64,000 bases of DNA from JBBRWV01 sp038248985 (GCA_038248985.1 JBBRWV010000001.1:1-64000), one strand, 5' to 3'. Positions 45,036 through 54,845 are shown, counted from the first letter of the stretch. A program made the numbers and translations. The notes: generated from the sequence alone by a model not told the origin.

Positions 45036-46400
45036 ATGACGTCTTTCGGCAACGAACAGGATAAGAATCCCACCACCGCATCTTCGACCACGGAGCCGCC
45101 GTCGATTGATCAGGAAGTGCAGCAGGCGATGGGGGGGATGTCGATCGAAGATCTGATGGAGAAATCGCTTTCTAAAGCGTCGACGAGTGCGCCGAACCAG
45201 CCGCGGCTGGATCCTTCGCGGCCGGTGCGCGGGGGCCGTCCCGGGGCGCGGCGGCAGCGTGAAGAGCATGTGAATCCGGACAACATCAAGCATGGCAAAG
45301 TGATCGCGATTCGCGAGGGCAACGCGTTTATCGACATTGGCGGCAAGAGCCAGGGGCTGTGTCCGCTCGATCAGTTCGATGTGGTGGTCGATGGGGAAGA
45401 GCAGCGGGCGGTGGAGATCGGACAGGAGTTTGAATTTATCTTCAAGGGTTTTGATGCCCGCGAAGGTTTGGTGCTGCTGGCGCGCAAGGGCGCGGTGCAG
45501 CATGGGGCGTGGGAGACGCTGAACGTCGGCGACACGGTTGAGGCGCTGGTGACGGGCGTCAACAAGGGCGGGTTGGAACTGCGGGTGGGGAATTCGACGC
45601 GGGCATTCATGCCGGCGGGCCAAGTGGACGTGAAGTTTCATGCGGATCTGTCGGTATTTTTGAATCAGCGGTTTCCGTGCGAAGTGGTGAAGGTGGATCG
45701 CGAGAGCCACAATATTATTTTGTCGCGGCGTGAGATCATGGAAGCCGAGCAGGCGAAGGCGGCGGAGCAGACGTGGGAAGAACTGGCCGTGGGGCAGGTG
45801 CGCGAGGGGACGGTTCGGAGCGTGCAGGCGTACGGGGCGTTTGTGGATGTGGGCGGCGTGGACGGGTTGCTGCATGTGTCGGCAATGAGCCACCAGCGGG
45901 TGCCTGATCCCAAAAAAATATTGAAGGAGGGGGACAAGATCCAGGTGATGATTGTCGTTGTGGACAAGGATAAGAAGCGGATTTCCCTGTCGCTGAAGAG
46001 TTTGCAGAAGGATCCGTTTGAAGAAGTGTCGGCGCAGTTTGCGGTGGGCACGACGGTCACGGGGACGGTCAAGCGGCTGGTGGATTTTGGTGCATTCATT
46101 GAGCTTGCACCGGGCTGCGAGGGGCTGGCGCATGTGAGCCAGATTTCCATGAAGCGGATCAACAAGCCGTCGGATGTGCTCAAGGAAGGGGACACGGTTC
46201 AGGCGAAGGTGCTCGGTATCGATCAGGAGAAGCGGCGGATCAGCCTGTCGGTCTCCGAAGTGGAACGCGATGCGAAGATTGCCAGCGGGGAATTGAAGGT
46301 CGAAGAACCGAAGCCCGCGGCGGCGGGGTTGAATGTCGGCGGAGCAGCGGGTGCTAAAACGGTGCTGAAACCGAAGAAGAACCTGAAGGGCGGCCTGTAA
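45036..46400 (+). CDS. rpsA: 30S ribosomal protein S1 (four S1 domains)
   Basis: The ~454-aa product has four S1 RNA-binding domains: ~90-155 (HGKVIAIREGNAFIDIGGKSQG), ~175-240 (VEALVTGVNKGGLELRV), ~262-330 (VREGTVRSVQAYGAFVDVGGVDGLLHVS) and ~347-415 (VTGTVKRLVDFGAFIELAPGCEGLAHVS). Each ends in a K-R-I-S-L-S-type strand. It is shorter than the six-domain E. coli S1. An acidic, disordered N-terminus and a lysine-rich tail flank the domains. The frame is open upstream to 44841, but ATG 45036 has GAGG five bases before it and no conserved sequence precedes it. A strong terminator follows. Confidence 0.9.
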   Translation: MTSFGNEQDKNPTTASSTTEPPSIDQEVQQAMGGMSIEDLMEKSLSKASTSAPNQPRLDPSRPVRGGRPGARRQREEHVNPDNIKHGKVIAIREGNAFIDIGGKSQGLCPLDQFDVVVDGEEQRAVEIGQEFEFIFKGFDAREGLVLLARKGAVQHGAWETLNVGDTVEALVTGVNKGGLELRVGNSTRAFMPAGQVDVKFHADLSVFLNQRFPCEVVKVDRESHNIILSRREIMEAEQAKAAEQTWEELAVGQVREGTVRSVQAYGAFVDVGGVDGLLHVSAMSHQRVPDPKKILKEGDKIQVMIVVVDKDKKRISLSLKSLQKDPFEEVSAQFAVGTTVTGTVKRLVDFGAFIELAPGCEGLAHVSQISMKRINKPSDVLKEGDTVQAKVLGIDQEKRRISLSVSEVERDAKIASGELKVEEPKPAAAGLNVGGAAGAKTVLKPKKNLKGGL

Positions 46401-46442
46401 GGCGGCCCTTTCCCTGCACAGAGAATTGAAAAGAAATGCGAG

Positions 46443-46471
46443 AACGCCGGCTTAATCGCTGGCGTTTTTTT
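46443..46471 (+). terminator. Rho-independent terminator after rpsA
   Basis: AACGCCGGC and GCTGGCGTT pair over nine bases (one G-U) around TTAATC, followed by seven Ts. It lies 43 bp after the rpsA stop and separates rpsA from the convergent phosphatase gene. Confidence 0.88.
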
Positions 46472-46495
46472 ATTGGAGTGAGTGGCGTGGGGTGC

Positions 46496-47707
46496 TCAGC
46501 GACCGTCGCCGACGGTCCAAATGAGGGCGGTGTGGTCGTCGCGTTGGTGGAGGGAGCCTTCCTGCTTGTCGAGCTGCTCCACCATGGATTGGAAGCGGGA
46601 CTTTGGCTTGGGGCCGGCGATCTTGGAAAACTCGGCGAGATAGCGTTCGTTGAAGAATCCGGCGGGGTCGGTGAAGGCGGACTCAAAGCCATCGGAATAC
46701 ATCAGAACGCTGTCACCGGGCTGCAACTGATGTTTGGCGAGGGGGAATTTTTCATCGGGAAATACACCGAGGAGGGCGCCATCGACATCGAGTTCGGACG
46801 AGGTTCCGTTGGTGTTCAGCAGCATGGGGAGGGGATGGCCGGCGCGCGACCATTGGAGTTCGAGGGTGCGGATGTTGAGGATTCCATAGACCATGGTGAC
46901 GAATTGGCAGAAGGAAAGCTGCTGCGAGCAGAGTTCGTTGTTGAGGTGTTCGAGGGCTTCGTCGGGTAGGATGAGGCGGTAGCCGTGGGGGGTGATTTCC
47001 TTGGTTTGAAGGGTGCGTTTGATGAAGATGGTGAGGAGCGCGGCGGGCATGCCGTGACCGACGGCGTCGGCGATGAAGAAGCCGACGTGGTCTTCGTCGA
47101 GACGTGTGGCATCGTAGATGTCTCCGGAGACGTAGCTGGCGGGGCGGAAGAGAACGGAGAAGGAAGCGTTTTTGACATCAGGAAGTTTGCGGGGGAGGAA
47201 ATCGACTTGCAGCCGCGCGGCGAGGCGCATTTCCTCATCCATCTGGGTCATTTGGGAATTGAGGCCATTGTCGAAGCGGCGGAGCAAAGTGTTTTCATGT
47301 TGGAGTTGATCAATGATGGGCCGGGCGGCGGCGAGGCCGGCGAGTCGGCCGAAGAGTTCATCGGAATGGCAGTTGAAGGGGACTGCCATGAGTCCGTCGG
47401 CGGAAGCCATGCGTCCGGCGATTTCCTGGTCGTGTTCGGAATAGGTCAAAACGATGGCGCCGATTTGGCGTTGGACGAGTTCGTCGAGGACGTGGATGAG
47501 ATCTTTCTGATGGCCGTTGAAGTAGGCCGGAGGGGCGAGAACAATGGCGGCGGCCAGGCTGTGACGGCCGATTGTTTCGATAGCTGAGGCCATGGGGGAG
47601 ATGACGAATTTCCAGTCGGAGCGGGCCAACAGGGTAGCGAGACCGTGCGAATCGCCGGGCATTTGGTCTGCGACCAATAATATATGCTGTGGACCGTTAG
47701 CAACCAT
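46496..47707 (-). CDS. Receiver-like/SpoIIE-type serine phosphatase
   Basis: This ~403-aa cytoplasmic protein has an N-terminal alpha/beta domain (~1-125, HILLVADQMPGDSHGLATLLAR) resembling a degenerate response-regulator receiver, then a helix (~130-175), then a PP2C/SpoIIE phosphatase domain. The last shows ARLQVDFLPRKLP, SGDIYDATRLDEDHVGFFIADAVGHGMPAALL (metal-binding Asp and the D-x-x-G-H-G motif), GDSVLMYSDGFESA and the ending DDHTALIW. Such proteins act in partner-switching regulation of anti-sigma factors. ATG 47707 follows GAGAGG; the frame runs upstream to 47800, but those residues look non-conserved. Confidence 0.88.
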   Translation of the reverse strand: MVANGPQHILLVADQMPGDSHGLATLLARSDWKFVISPMASAIETIGRHSLAAAIVLAPPAYFNGHQKDLIHVLDELVQRQIGAIVLTYSEHDQEIAGRMASADGLMAVPFNCHSDELFGRLAGLAAARPIIDQLQHENTLLRRFDNGLNSQMTQMDEEMRLAARLQVDFLPRKLPDVKNASFSVLFRPASYVSGDIYDATRLDEDHVGFFIADAVGHGMPAALLTIFIKRTLQTKEITPHGYRLILPDEALEHLNNELCSQQLSFCQFVTMVYGILNIRTLELQWSRAGHPLPMLLNTNGTSSELDVDGALLGVFPDEKFPLAKHQLQPGDSVLMYSDGFESAFTDPAGFFNERYLAEFSKIAGPKPKSRFQSMVEQLDKQEGSLHQRDDHTALIWTVGDGR

Positions 47708-47818
47708 AGGCCTCTCGTGCGCGACGGGTAACAAAGCGCGCCACGTAATGTATTCGTCGCGTATCGTGAGATGCTTTAGGTGGAAGTGGGGTGCGGGCAC
47801 ACTTAATCGGGGCTCGCG

Positions 47819-48298
47819 CTACTTTTTGGGCACCCATTTTTCGGGAAGGGTAATTGTGTCGCCACGGGTCAGGCCGAGGGTTTTGGCGGTTCCAGCGTTG
47901 AGTTCAATGGCGAATTTGACGGGTTGGGTAGGGGAGACGGAGGTCTCGTCGTTGGGCTTGAGGGGAAAAATATCGACGACTTTTCCGGCGGCATCGAGGT
48001 AGACAAGATCGAGTGGAATCTTGGTGTTTTTCATCCAGAAGGAGTAATAGCCGGCTGCATCGAAGATGAAAATCATGCCGTGATCGACGGCGAGTTTATC
48101 GCGATTCATGAGGCCTTGTTGACGCTTGTCGTCGGTGTCGGCGACTTCGATGATGAAGGCTTTTTCTTTGATGGTGAGGGTGATGGTGTCGAAGGTGGTG
48201 GCGGGTTGAGTGGTGTTGGCCGGGCAGGCGGTGAAGGCCGCGGTGATTATGAGGAGCGAGAGTGCGATAATCGCAAGATTTTTGGGGGCGGGTTTCAT
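47819..48298 (-). CDS. DUF192 family lipoprotein
   Basis: This ~159-aa protein has a lipoprotein signal (LAIIALSLLIITAAFTAC, with the lipidated Cys at ~25) and a DUF192 domain: FIIEVADTDDKRQQGLMNRDKLAVDHGMIFIFD, then YSFWMKNTKIPLDLVYLDAAGKVVDIFPL. The function of DUF192 is not known. The start codon at 48298 lies 10 bp after the maf stop, so it is the last gene of the dus-GT9-maf cluster. Upstream in-frame starts to 48340 lie inside maf and are not favoured. Confidence 0.85.
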   Translation of the reverse strand: MKPAPKNLAIIALSLLIITAAFTACPANTTQPATTFDTITLTIKEKAFIIEVADTDDKRQQGLMNRDKLAVDHGMIFIFDAAGYYSFWMKNTKIPLDLVYLDAAGKVVDIFPLKPNDETSVSPTQPVKFAIELNAGTAKTLGLTRGDTITLPEKWVPKK

Positions 48299-48308
48299 AG
48301 AGTGCATC

Positions 48309-48959
48309 TTAACGCAGAAAGGTTTGAAGTTCATGCTCAAGGAGACTCATGGGAAGGCCCATGACGTTGGTAAATTCTCCGGCCAGAAGCGTGATGAACG
48401 GATCCGAGGAATGGGCGTCGTCCTGGATGCCGTAGGCACCGGCCTTGCCGCGCCAGAGATGGGAATCGAGATAGTTTTCCAGCCAGGCGGCGGTGGGGGG
48501 GGTGGCATAGCAGACCGAGGTGGCGGTCGCGAGACGTATGTGGTCTCCGCAAAGAAGCGCGATGCCGGTGATGACTTGGTGGGTTTGATCGAAGAGGCGG
48601 ATGAGCATGTGGCGGGCGTGGGCGCGATTGCGCGGCTTGTTGAGCACGCGATTGTGGAGAGTCACGATGGTGTCGGCGCCGAGGATGATCGGCGCCAATT
48701 TATTTGAGGAATTTCGTGGAGCGGGAAGCGATTGAAGGTGTCGCTGAACGGCGGCGGCTTTGATGTACGCGAGCGTGGCGGGCCAGATGGCGATGGGCAC
48801 ATCACGGGGTCGCAGTGCGGGTTCCTTCGCGGGGCTGACTTGCACGGTGAAGGTGTAGCCGGCTTCACGCAGAAGTTGAGCGCGGCGGGGAGAGGCGGAG
48901 GCCAGAATCAGCGGGTGCGGCAGTTTCGCAGCGATCGCGGTTTTTCCGTGCATGCTCAT
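48309..48959 (-). CDS. Maf-family nucleoside triphosphate pyrophosphatase
   Basis: The ~216-aa protein has the Maf signatures LILASASPRRAQLLREAG (~13), ILGADTIV (~88) and WRGKAGAYGIQDD (~170), followed by NVMGLPMSLL. Maf proteins hydrolyse non-canonical dNTPs/NTPs and restrain septation. The start overlaps the GT9 stop as ATGA (48959-48956), so translation is coupled. The coding strand contains a C8 run (48495-48502 on the top strand as G8), a potential slippage spot. Confidence 0.9.
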   Translation of the reverse strand: MSMHGKTAIAAKLPHPLILASASPRRAQLLREAGYTFTVQVSPAKEPALRPRDVPIAIWPATLAYIKAAAVQRHLQSLPAPRNSSNKLAPIILGADTIVTLHNRVLNKPRNRAHARHMLIRLFDQTHQVITGIALLCGDHIRLATATSVCYATPPTAAWLENYLDSHLWRGKAGAYGIQDDAHSSDPFITLLAGEFTNVMGLPMSLLEHELQTFLR

Positions 48960-50017
48960 GTGAAGCTCGCCACTTTTTTGGTCTTTTCCCAGACGAGTTC
49001 GACTGGGACGCCCTGCATGCAACTGTGGTGGTCGCATTCCTTGCGGCGGCAGGGATGGCAGGAAACATCGTGGCGCAGGACGTTTTCCAACTGTTCATAG
49101 GGGCCGACGAACGCGGGAGATGTTGGGCCGTAGATGGAAACCGTGGGCTTGTTGAGGGCGACGGCGACGTGCAAAGGGCCGGAATCGTTGCCGATCACCA
49201 ATTTAGCACGATCAAGCAAGGCGATCATTTCGGCAAGGCTGGTGGTGCCGGCGAGGTTGCGGAGATTCGTGGTTGTTGCCTGCTGGTTGGTCAGCGAAGC
49301 AACCATCTGATCGCAAAGTTTTTTTTCATCCGGGCTGCCGAGGAGCACGACGAGTTCGTTGCGTTCCAGGAGCCTGCGGGCGATGTCGGTGTAGCGTTCG
49401 ATGGGCCAACGCTTGGTATCCCAGCGGGCGCCGGGGATGAGGATGACGGGACGGATGTTGCTGAGCAAAACTTTGGCGCGAGCGGCAGCCTCGGGTTGAA
49501 GGGGAATCATGGCTTGGGCGCGCAGGGTTGGGGTAATGCCCAGAGGACCGAGCAACGCCCGCATGCGATTCACGCTGACCATGCTCTTGCCGCCCTCGGG
49601 AAGTTTGACGGTATGGGTGTAGGCGAGCGTCGCGCCTTCACGGGCGGAAGCAAAGCCAATACGGGTTTTAGCGCCGGTGATGCGGGTGAAGAATCCGGAA
49701 CGGAAGAGGCCCTGGGCGTCGATCACGCAATCATAATTGGCGGAGCGCAGCCGTTTGAGGAGATCGCGGAAGAGTTTGAATGCGGCGGGCTTGTACCACC
49801 AGGCCGACAGTTTTTTACGGTCGAAAGAAAGGAGGCGATGGAGGTGCTCATGGCCTTGCACGAGTGCGGTGAGCGAGGGGTGGATCATCCAGTCAATCTT
49901 GGCCTTGGGAAACTTGGCGTGCAGATCGGAGAGCATCGGCAGGGCCGTCGCGACATCGCCCAGCGAGGACGGTTTGATAATCAGAATATTGCGGGGATCA
50001 TCGGCCATGTACGTCAC
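48956..50017 (-). CDS. Glycosyltransferase family 9 (heptosyltransferase-like)
   Basis: This ~353-aa GT-B enzyme shows ILIIKPSSLGDVATALPMLSDLHAKFP at the start, VIDAQGLFRSGFFTRITGAKTRIGFA at ~95, and the donor-binding HPAS-equivalent IPGARWDTKRWPIERYTDIARRLL plus GNDSGPLHVAVALNKPTVSIYGPTSPAFVGPY at ~275-310. Family members add heptose to LPS core. GTG 50017 overlaps the dus stop codon (TAGTG); ATG 50008 is an alternative. Neighbours dus and maf are transcribed with it. Confidence 0.9.
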   Translation of the reverse strand: MTYMADDPRNILIIKPSSLGDVATALPMLSDLHAKFPKAKIDWMIHPSLTALVQGHEHLHRLLSFDRKKLSAWWYKPAAFKLFRDLLKRLRSANYDCVIDAQGLFRSGFFTRITGAKTRIGFASAREGATLAYTHTVKLPEGGKSMVSVNRMRALLGPLGITPTLRAQAMIPLQPEAAARAKVLLSNIRPVILIPGARWDTKRWPIERYTDIARRLLERNELVVLLGSPDEKKLCDQMVASLTNQQATTTNLRNLAGTTSLAEMIALLDRAKLVIGNDSGPLHVAVALNKPTVSIYGPTSPAFVGPYEQLENVLRHDVSCHPCRRKECDHHSCMQGVPVELVWEKTKKVASFT

Positions 50018-51099
50018 TATCCATTCAGGCTGGCGGGTTCACAAGTGGTGTTGCAGATATCTTCTGCGTCGGGCACGGAAGGGACGCGGACGCCGGGGCC
50101 GTCGTGGGCGTAGTGGCGGGCGAGAACTTCATCCCACTCACGCTGATTCTTGACGGCAATGAACTCCCGCCAGACAGCGGTGCCGGCGGGATGGAGCTTG
50201 GCAAACTTGATGCCGATTTTCCGCATCTGACGCGAGGCCGTGGACTCGCCATAGATTTCCACCGCGAGGGCAAAGTGCTCGAGGAGCGCGTCGCGCTGCG
50301 CGTAAATGGTGGGCGGCGGCGGAAGGGAATCGCCACGCAACAGGGCGGCGAATTCGTTGAATATCCAAGGGTTGCCAATGGCGCCGCGGGCGATCCAGAC
50401 GCCGTCGAGATTGGTGGTCTGGTACATGTGGAGAGCGTCCTCGGCGGTGAAGACATCGCCGGAGCCGAAGAGCGAACCCGTCCAACGTGACGGGGCTTTG
50501 GCACGGAGGGTGGACAGGAAAGGACGGTTGGCGGTGCCGGTATATTTTTGTTCGACCGTGCGGCCGTGGACGGCGATGGCGGCGAAGTCCAACGCGCAGG
50601 CTTCCTGGAAGACGCGGTCGAAATGTTCCGCAGCGTGTGAGGATTCGTTGAGAGCGCGGCGCAGCTTTACGGAGAGTGGGTGGGCGCCAATGACGTCACG
50701 GACTCGCCGCATGATGAGAATCGCGGTATCCGGATCGGAAAGCAGGTAGCCGCCGCGGCTCCGGCCCATGACCTTTTTGACGGGGCACGCGAAGTTGAGA
50801 TCGATGACATCAAAGCCGAGATTGATGAGCACCTTGGCGGCGGCGGCGAGTTCGTGGGGTTCGGAGCCCATGAGTTGACCGGCGACGGGATGGTCTGCGG
50901 GGCAGAGGATGGCGCCTTTTTCGAGGCCGCGACCGCCGCGCAGCAGGACTTGATCCAGCAAGGCTTCGGTGACGGCATAGGGGCAGCCACGGCGGCGGGC
51001 GACGACGCGCATCGCCATATCGCTGTAACCGGCGAGACCGGCCTGCATCGCCGGGAGGGCGAGTGTGAACGGCCCTACGCGACAAGGACGCTCAACCAT
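50017..51099 (-). CDS. tRNA-dihydrouridine synthase
   Basis: This ~360-aa FMN enzyme reduces uridine in tRNA D-loops. The TIM barrel shows ALPAMQAGLAGYSDMAMR (~10-28), LMGSEPHELAAAA (~75), NFACPVKKVMGRSRGGYLL with the active-site Cys (~105), VKLRRA (~145), HGRTVEQKYTG (~180) and FGSGDVFTAEDALHM and DGVWIARGAIGNPWIF (~215-250). ATG 51099 (MVERPCRVGPFTL) is preferred over longer starts because the first barrel strand follows directly. First gene of the dus-GT9-maf-DUF192 operon. Confidence 0.9.
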   Translation of the reverse strand: MVERPCRVGPFTLALPAMQAGLAGYSDMAMRVVARRRGCPYAVTEALLDQVLLRGGRGLEKGAILCPADHPVAGQLMGSEPHELAAAAKVLINLGFDVIDLNFACPVKKVMGRSRGGYLLSDPDTAILIMRRVRDVIGAHPLSVKLRRALNESSHAAEHFDRVFQEACALDFAAIAVHGRTVEQKYTGTANRPFLSTLRAKAPSRWTGSLFGSGDVFTAEDALHMYQTTNLDGVWIARGAIGNPWIFNEFAALLRGDSLPPPPTIYAQRDALLEHFALAVEIYGESTASRQMRKIGIKFAKLHPAGTAVWREFIAVKNQREWDEVLARHYAHDGPGVRVPSVPDAEDICNTTCEPASLNG

Positions 51100-51294
51100 G
51101 GGGGAGATTGGTGACAAACAAAGCTCCGCGGCAACGCAACTCAATCAACGCATCATCGTGCGGGGGGATGGTTTGGCATTTTAACAAGGCGGGGCCGGGA
51201 TTTCAGGAGAGCCTCCGTATAATTATGGAGTATTGCGGCATTATGGCAGAAGTGTCGCTAAAATAGTCAGAGACTTTTTACTGAGAGGAAGTAC

Positions 51295-52380
51295 ATGACA
51301 CTTAAGCGGAAATTGGTGGTTTCAACTTTGCTGGCGGCTTTTTTGGCAGGGGCAGTAATGCAGATTGGGGTGTTGGCCAGGGATGAGGTGACGACGAGCA
51401 CGGCGCCGGCCAGTGGACCCACGAGCGCAGCAGCCAGCCAGCCGATTCGGGCCGTGGATGCAATCGTCAAAGATCTGCAGTCGGTATCACGCGAGATCGT
51501 GTTGAATCTGGGGACGATGACCAGTCTAGTGGATGAAACCAAACGTGCGGCCCTTGCGCCGAAGGTCTCTCCATCGATGAAGAAGATGGTGGCGCTGCTG
51601 GAGGAGATTCAGGCGGCGACGGGGGACGATAGTGCGGAAGGACAGAAATGGCAGATTCTGGCGATGCTTTCATTGCTGGGCGATGCCGATAGCGTCAAGA
51701 TTTTGGCCGATAGTTCGGCGAGCAAAAATAAAGTCACGGCGTTGAATGCGAGCCTTGCATCCAGCTTGGCGGCGTACTGGAAAAATGCCAAGAATGAGGC
51801 TGAGCAAAAGAAGGTTTTGGAAACCTTCAGCAAGCTGGTCGCAGCAAATCCGGATAGCGAGGCGGTTTCTGAAACTTTGATGATGATGGGTAACCTGGGG
51901 CCCGCGTCACGGAGCATTAAGAACTCAATCAATACGTTGCTGGGAATTCCGGAGGAAGGGAAGCCTTTTGCGATCAGTGGTACGACCCTGGATGGCAAGG
52001 CCTTCAATACCGCGGACTACAAAGGGAAAGTAGTGCTGGTGGATTTCTGGGCCACATGGTGCGGCCCGTGCCTTGCGGAATTGCCGGAACTCATCAAGTT
52101 TTACGAGAAGCACAAGGCCGAAGGTTTCGAAATTGTCGGGTTTCCGCTCGACCAGCCCACGGAGGAGTTGAAGAAGTTTTTGTCGGAGAACAAGAAGGTG
52201 TCTTGGGTGCAGATTATTGACGTAAAGCAGACTCTCGGTAACAACAAATTTGGGATTCATGGAATTCCAACCATGTATTTGATTAATCAGGAGGGGACTC
52301 TGGTGACGACCGAGGCACGCGGCAAGTACGAAGAGTTGGTGACGAAGTTGCTCGCGAAGAAGGCGGGCGACAAGAAGTAA
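51295..52380 (+). CDS. Exported TlpA-like thioredoxin-domain protein
   Basis: This ~361-aa protein has a signal peptide (LVVSTLLAAFLAGAVMQIGVLA, ~residues 8-28), a helical N-terminal domain (~55-205) of unknown role, and a TlpA/ResA-type thioredoxin domain (~215-355): GKPFAISGTTLDGKAF, VLVDFWATWCGPCLAELPELIKFY with the redox pair in WCGPC, FGIHGIPTMYLINQEGTL with the cis-Pro. It likely handles periplasmic disulfides, for example in cytochrome maturation. GAGGAAGT precedes ATG. A strong bidirectional terminator follows. Confidence 0.88.
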   Translation: MTLKRKLVVSTLLAAFLAGAVMQIGVLARDEVTTSTAPASGPTSAAASQPIRAVDAIVKDLQSVSREIVLNLGTMTSLVDETKRAALAPKVSPSMKKMVALLEEIQAATGDDSAEGQKWQILAMLSLLGDADSVKILADSSASKNKVTALNASLASSLAAYWKNAKNEAEQKKVLETFSKLVAANPDSEAVSETLMMMGNLGPASRSIKNSINTLLGIPEEGKPFAISGTTLDGKAFNTADYKGKVVLVDFWATWCGPCLAELPELIKFYEKHKAEGFEIVGFPLDQPTEELKKFLSENKKVSWVQIIDVKQTLGNNKFGIHGIPTMYLINQEGTLVTTEARGKYEELVTKLLAKKAGDKK

Positions 52381-52404
52381 ACGGTTCTCGGCTGTAAAAC
52401 AAGC

Positions 52405-52434
52405 AAAGCCCCGCTCTTGCGAGCGGGGCTTTTT
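52405..52434. terminator. Bidirectional terminator
   Basis: A perfect 12-bp stem, AAAGCCCCGCTC and GAGCGGGGCTTT around TTGC, followed by extra Ts and preceded by As on the other strand. It lies between convergent genes (TlpA-like and M29 aminopeptidase) and can serve both. Confidence 0.9.
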
Positions 52435-52469
52435 CGTGAGTAGTTAAGTGTTTTTGACGCGACCGCCGG

Positions 52470-53597
52470 TCAGTCGGGATTGGGCCAATCCGCTCGCGTA
52501 AAACGGCCGGCCTCCAGGATGACCTTTCCGTCGACTTCAATGCGGCTGCCCGGCGAACGCAGATCGCAGACCATATCCCAGTGCAATCCGGATTCGTTCT
52601 TGCCACCGGTTTCGGGGTAGGCCTGGCCCAGCGCGGCGTGGCATGTGCCGCCGATCTTTTCATCGAAGAGCGTGTTCTTGGTGTATTGCTGAATGCTGAA
52701 ATTGGTGCCGATGGCGAATTCCCCGAGGATTTTGGCACCGTCATCCTGCTCGATCATGGAATGCAGGAAGTCTTCGCCCTTGCTGGCGCGGGCGCTGACG
52801 ACTTTGCCGGCCTTGAAGACCAACTGGATATCGTGACACTCGCGACCGTGATGCACGGCTGGAAACGAATAGCGGATCGTGCCATCGACCGCGTCTTCAA
52901 TGGGACCGGTAAAGACTTCGCCGTCGGGGAAATTTTCATGGCCGTCGCAATTGATCCAGCGGCGTCCCTGCACGCCGAGACGCAAATCCGTGTCTTTGCC
53001 GATCACGTGAACTTCCTTGGTGGTGTTCAGGAAATCGACGAGATGCTGCTGGCGTACGCTGATCTTTTTCCAGGCGGCGACGGGGTCGTCGAGATGGAGC
53101 AATCCCCCACGCAGCACGAAATGGGTATATTCCCGCAGGCTCATTTCGGCATCCTGGGCGGCGCTGGAGGTGGGGAACTGTGTGCCGACCCAGCGGAGTT
53201 CGCCGAGTGCGGCGCGTTCGAGGAATCGTTTGAGGTAGGGTTTTCGGGCCTGGCTGCTCAGGGCCTGCTTGCGGGGGTTTACATTCGTGAGGCTCTTGGT
53301 GTTCTCTGAACCCCAGAGGCCCAGGCTGACGTCGATTTGCTCCACGGAATACTGCTGAATGGGCGAGTAGAACTTGAGCTGCTCATCCGAGGCGTGCTGG
53401 AAGAATGCATCGGTCATGGCATCGCTGGTGAGTTGCACAAACGGGTGTCCGCCGGCTTTGATGACTTGCTCATAGAGGGCATCGACCAGGGGAAGCGTGA
53501 TGACATCGCCGGAGATGCGGCAGAGGTCATCTTTTTTGACGGCTGTCGAATACGTGACGAGCAGTTGTGCGAGTTTATCGAGGCGTTGATCACGCAT
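52470..53597 (-). CDS. M29-family metal aminopeptidase
   Basis: The 375-aa enzyme belongs to the thermophilic aminopeptidase (AmpS/AmpT) family, which uses two metals to remove N-terminal residues. Typical segments are VYSTAVKKDDLC-like TYSTAVKKDDLCRISGD near the N-terminus, INCDGHENFPDGEVFTGPIEDAVDGTI at ~215-240, IGGTCHAALGQAYPETGGKNESGLHWDMVCDLR at ~315-350 (metal-binding His and Glu/Asp residues) and IEVDGKVILEAGRF at the end. AAGGA lies five bases before ATG. Cytoplasmic, no signal peptide. Confidence 0.9.
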   Translation of the reverse strand: MRDQRLDKLAQLLVTYSTAVKKDDLCRISGDVITLPLVDALYEQVIKAGGHPFVQLTSDAMTDAFFQHASDEQLKFYSPIQQYSVEQIDVSLGLWGSENTKSLTNVNPRKQALSSQARKPYLKRFLERAALGELRWVGTQFPTSSAAQDAEMSLREYTHFVLRGGLLHLDDPVAAWKKISVRQQHLVDFLNTTKEVHVIGKDTDLRLGVQGRRWINCDGHENFPDGEVFTGPIEDAVDGTIRYSFPAVHHGRECHDIQLVFKAGKVVSARASKGEDFLHSMIEQDDGAKILGEFAIGTNFSIQQYTKNTLFDEKIGGTCHAALGQAYPETGGKNESGLHWDMVCDLRSPGSRIEVDGKVILEAGRFTRADWPNPD

Positions 53598-53668
53598 GAA
53601 GTTCCTTTGCGGTGTGTTGTGGGGACATAATCACAATGGTTTGGAATGAGATTTTTTCGGGCTGTTCG

Positions 53669-54685
53669 TCAATGTACGCCCGCTTCGGCGAGCCAACGCT
53701 CGGCATCGATCGCGGCTTTGCACCCCATGCCGGCGGCGCTGATCGCTTGGCGGTAAATAGAGTCCGAGACATCTCCCGCGGCAAAGACGCCTTGCACGCT
53801 GGTCATGCTGCGGAAGCCATCGACTAATTTGATGTAGCCTTTGTCATCGAGGGCGAGTTGGCCGTCGAGAAACTTCGTGTTGGGCGTGTGGCCGATGGCC
53901 GCAAACATGCCCCGAGCGGGAATCGTTTGGATTTCCTGAGTTATGAGATTCTTCACGCGAACCGCGGTCACCCCCTCATTGTCGCTGCCGACGACTTCAT
54001 CGACGGCGCTGTTCCAGACCGGATTGATCTTGGGGTTGGAAAGGGTGCGCTCAGCCATGATTTTGCTGGCACGCAGCGTATCGCGACGGTGGACCAGGTG
54101 AACCTTGCTGGCGAACTTCGTGAGATAGCTGGCTTCCTCGCAGGCCGAGTCTCCGCCGCCGACAACGACGAGAGGCACATCGCGGAACCGGGGAAGCGCT
54201 CCATCGCAGACGGCGCAGGCGGAAACACCGAAATTCTTATATTTTTCCTCGCTGGGCAGTCCCAGGTAATTGGCCGACGCCCCCGTAGAGATGATGATGA
54301 CGTGGGCTTCCGTAACGGTGGCGTCGTCGCCGCTGATTTCGCTGTTGTGCCATATTTTGAAAGGTTTCGTGGAAAGGTCGACCTTGGATACGAAGTGGTT
54401 GATGACGCGCGTGCCGAAGCGCTCGGCCTGTTTCTGCATGACATCCATCAGCTTCTGCCCATGGATGCCGTCGATGAAGCCCGGATAATTTTCGACTTCG
54501 GTGGTGAACATGAGTTGGCCGCCGGGCATGCGGTCATTATTGAATCCGTCGCCCGCCAGCACGAGAGGGTCCAGGTTGGCGCGGGCGGCGTAAATGGCCG
54601 CGGTCCACCCGGCGGGACCGGAGCCGATGATGACAACTTTTTCAATCGTGCGGGGGGATGCTTGGGGAGTGGTGGGTGTGGACAT
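53669..54685 (-). CDS. trxB: Thioredoxin reductase
   Basis: This ~338-aa flavoprotein transfers electrons from NADPH to thioredoxin. It has the FAD-binding [23 protein letters not shown] (~16), the redox-active CAVC in [15 protein letters not shown] (~150), the NADPH-binding [16 protein letters not shown] (~170), [11 protein letters not shown] and the FAD-tail [24 protein letters not shown] (~295). ATG 54685 (MSTPTTPQ) is preferred; the open frame upstream to 54820 is proline/serine-rich shadow. The divergent MscS gene starts 160 bp away, so promoters of both are in that gap. The partner thioredoxin is not adjacent. Confidence 0.95.
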   Translation of the reverse strand: MSTPTTPQASPRTIEKVVIIGSGPAGWTAAIYAARANLDPLVLAGDGFNNDRMPGGQLMFTTEVENYPGFIDGIHGQKLMDVMQKQAERFGTRVINHFVSKVDLSTKPFKIWHNSEISGDDATVTEAHVIIISTGASANYLGLPSEEKYKNFGVSACAVCDGALPRFRDVPLVVVGGGDSACEEASYLTKFASKVHLVHRRDTLRASKIMAERTLSNPKINPVWNSAVDEVVGSDNEGVTAVRVKNLITQEIQTIPARGMFAAIGHTPNTKFLDGQLALDDKGYIKLVDGFRSMTSVQGVFAAGDVSDSIYRQAISAAGMGCKAAIDAERWLAEAGVH

Positions 54686-54845
54686 GATGGGATGCGTCCT
54701 TTCGTGGGGGAAGGAGGAAACGAGGAATGTGGAATTATAGGGACGAATTGCCCATTTGCGAGAGGTCTGGGGAAAGCCCGGTGGGTTTCGGGTCGACAGG
54801 GACGAAATCTTGGATAACATCCTACAGTTTCATACAGGTGAACCC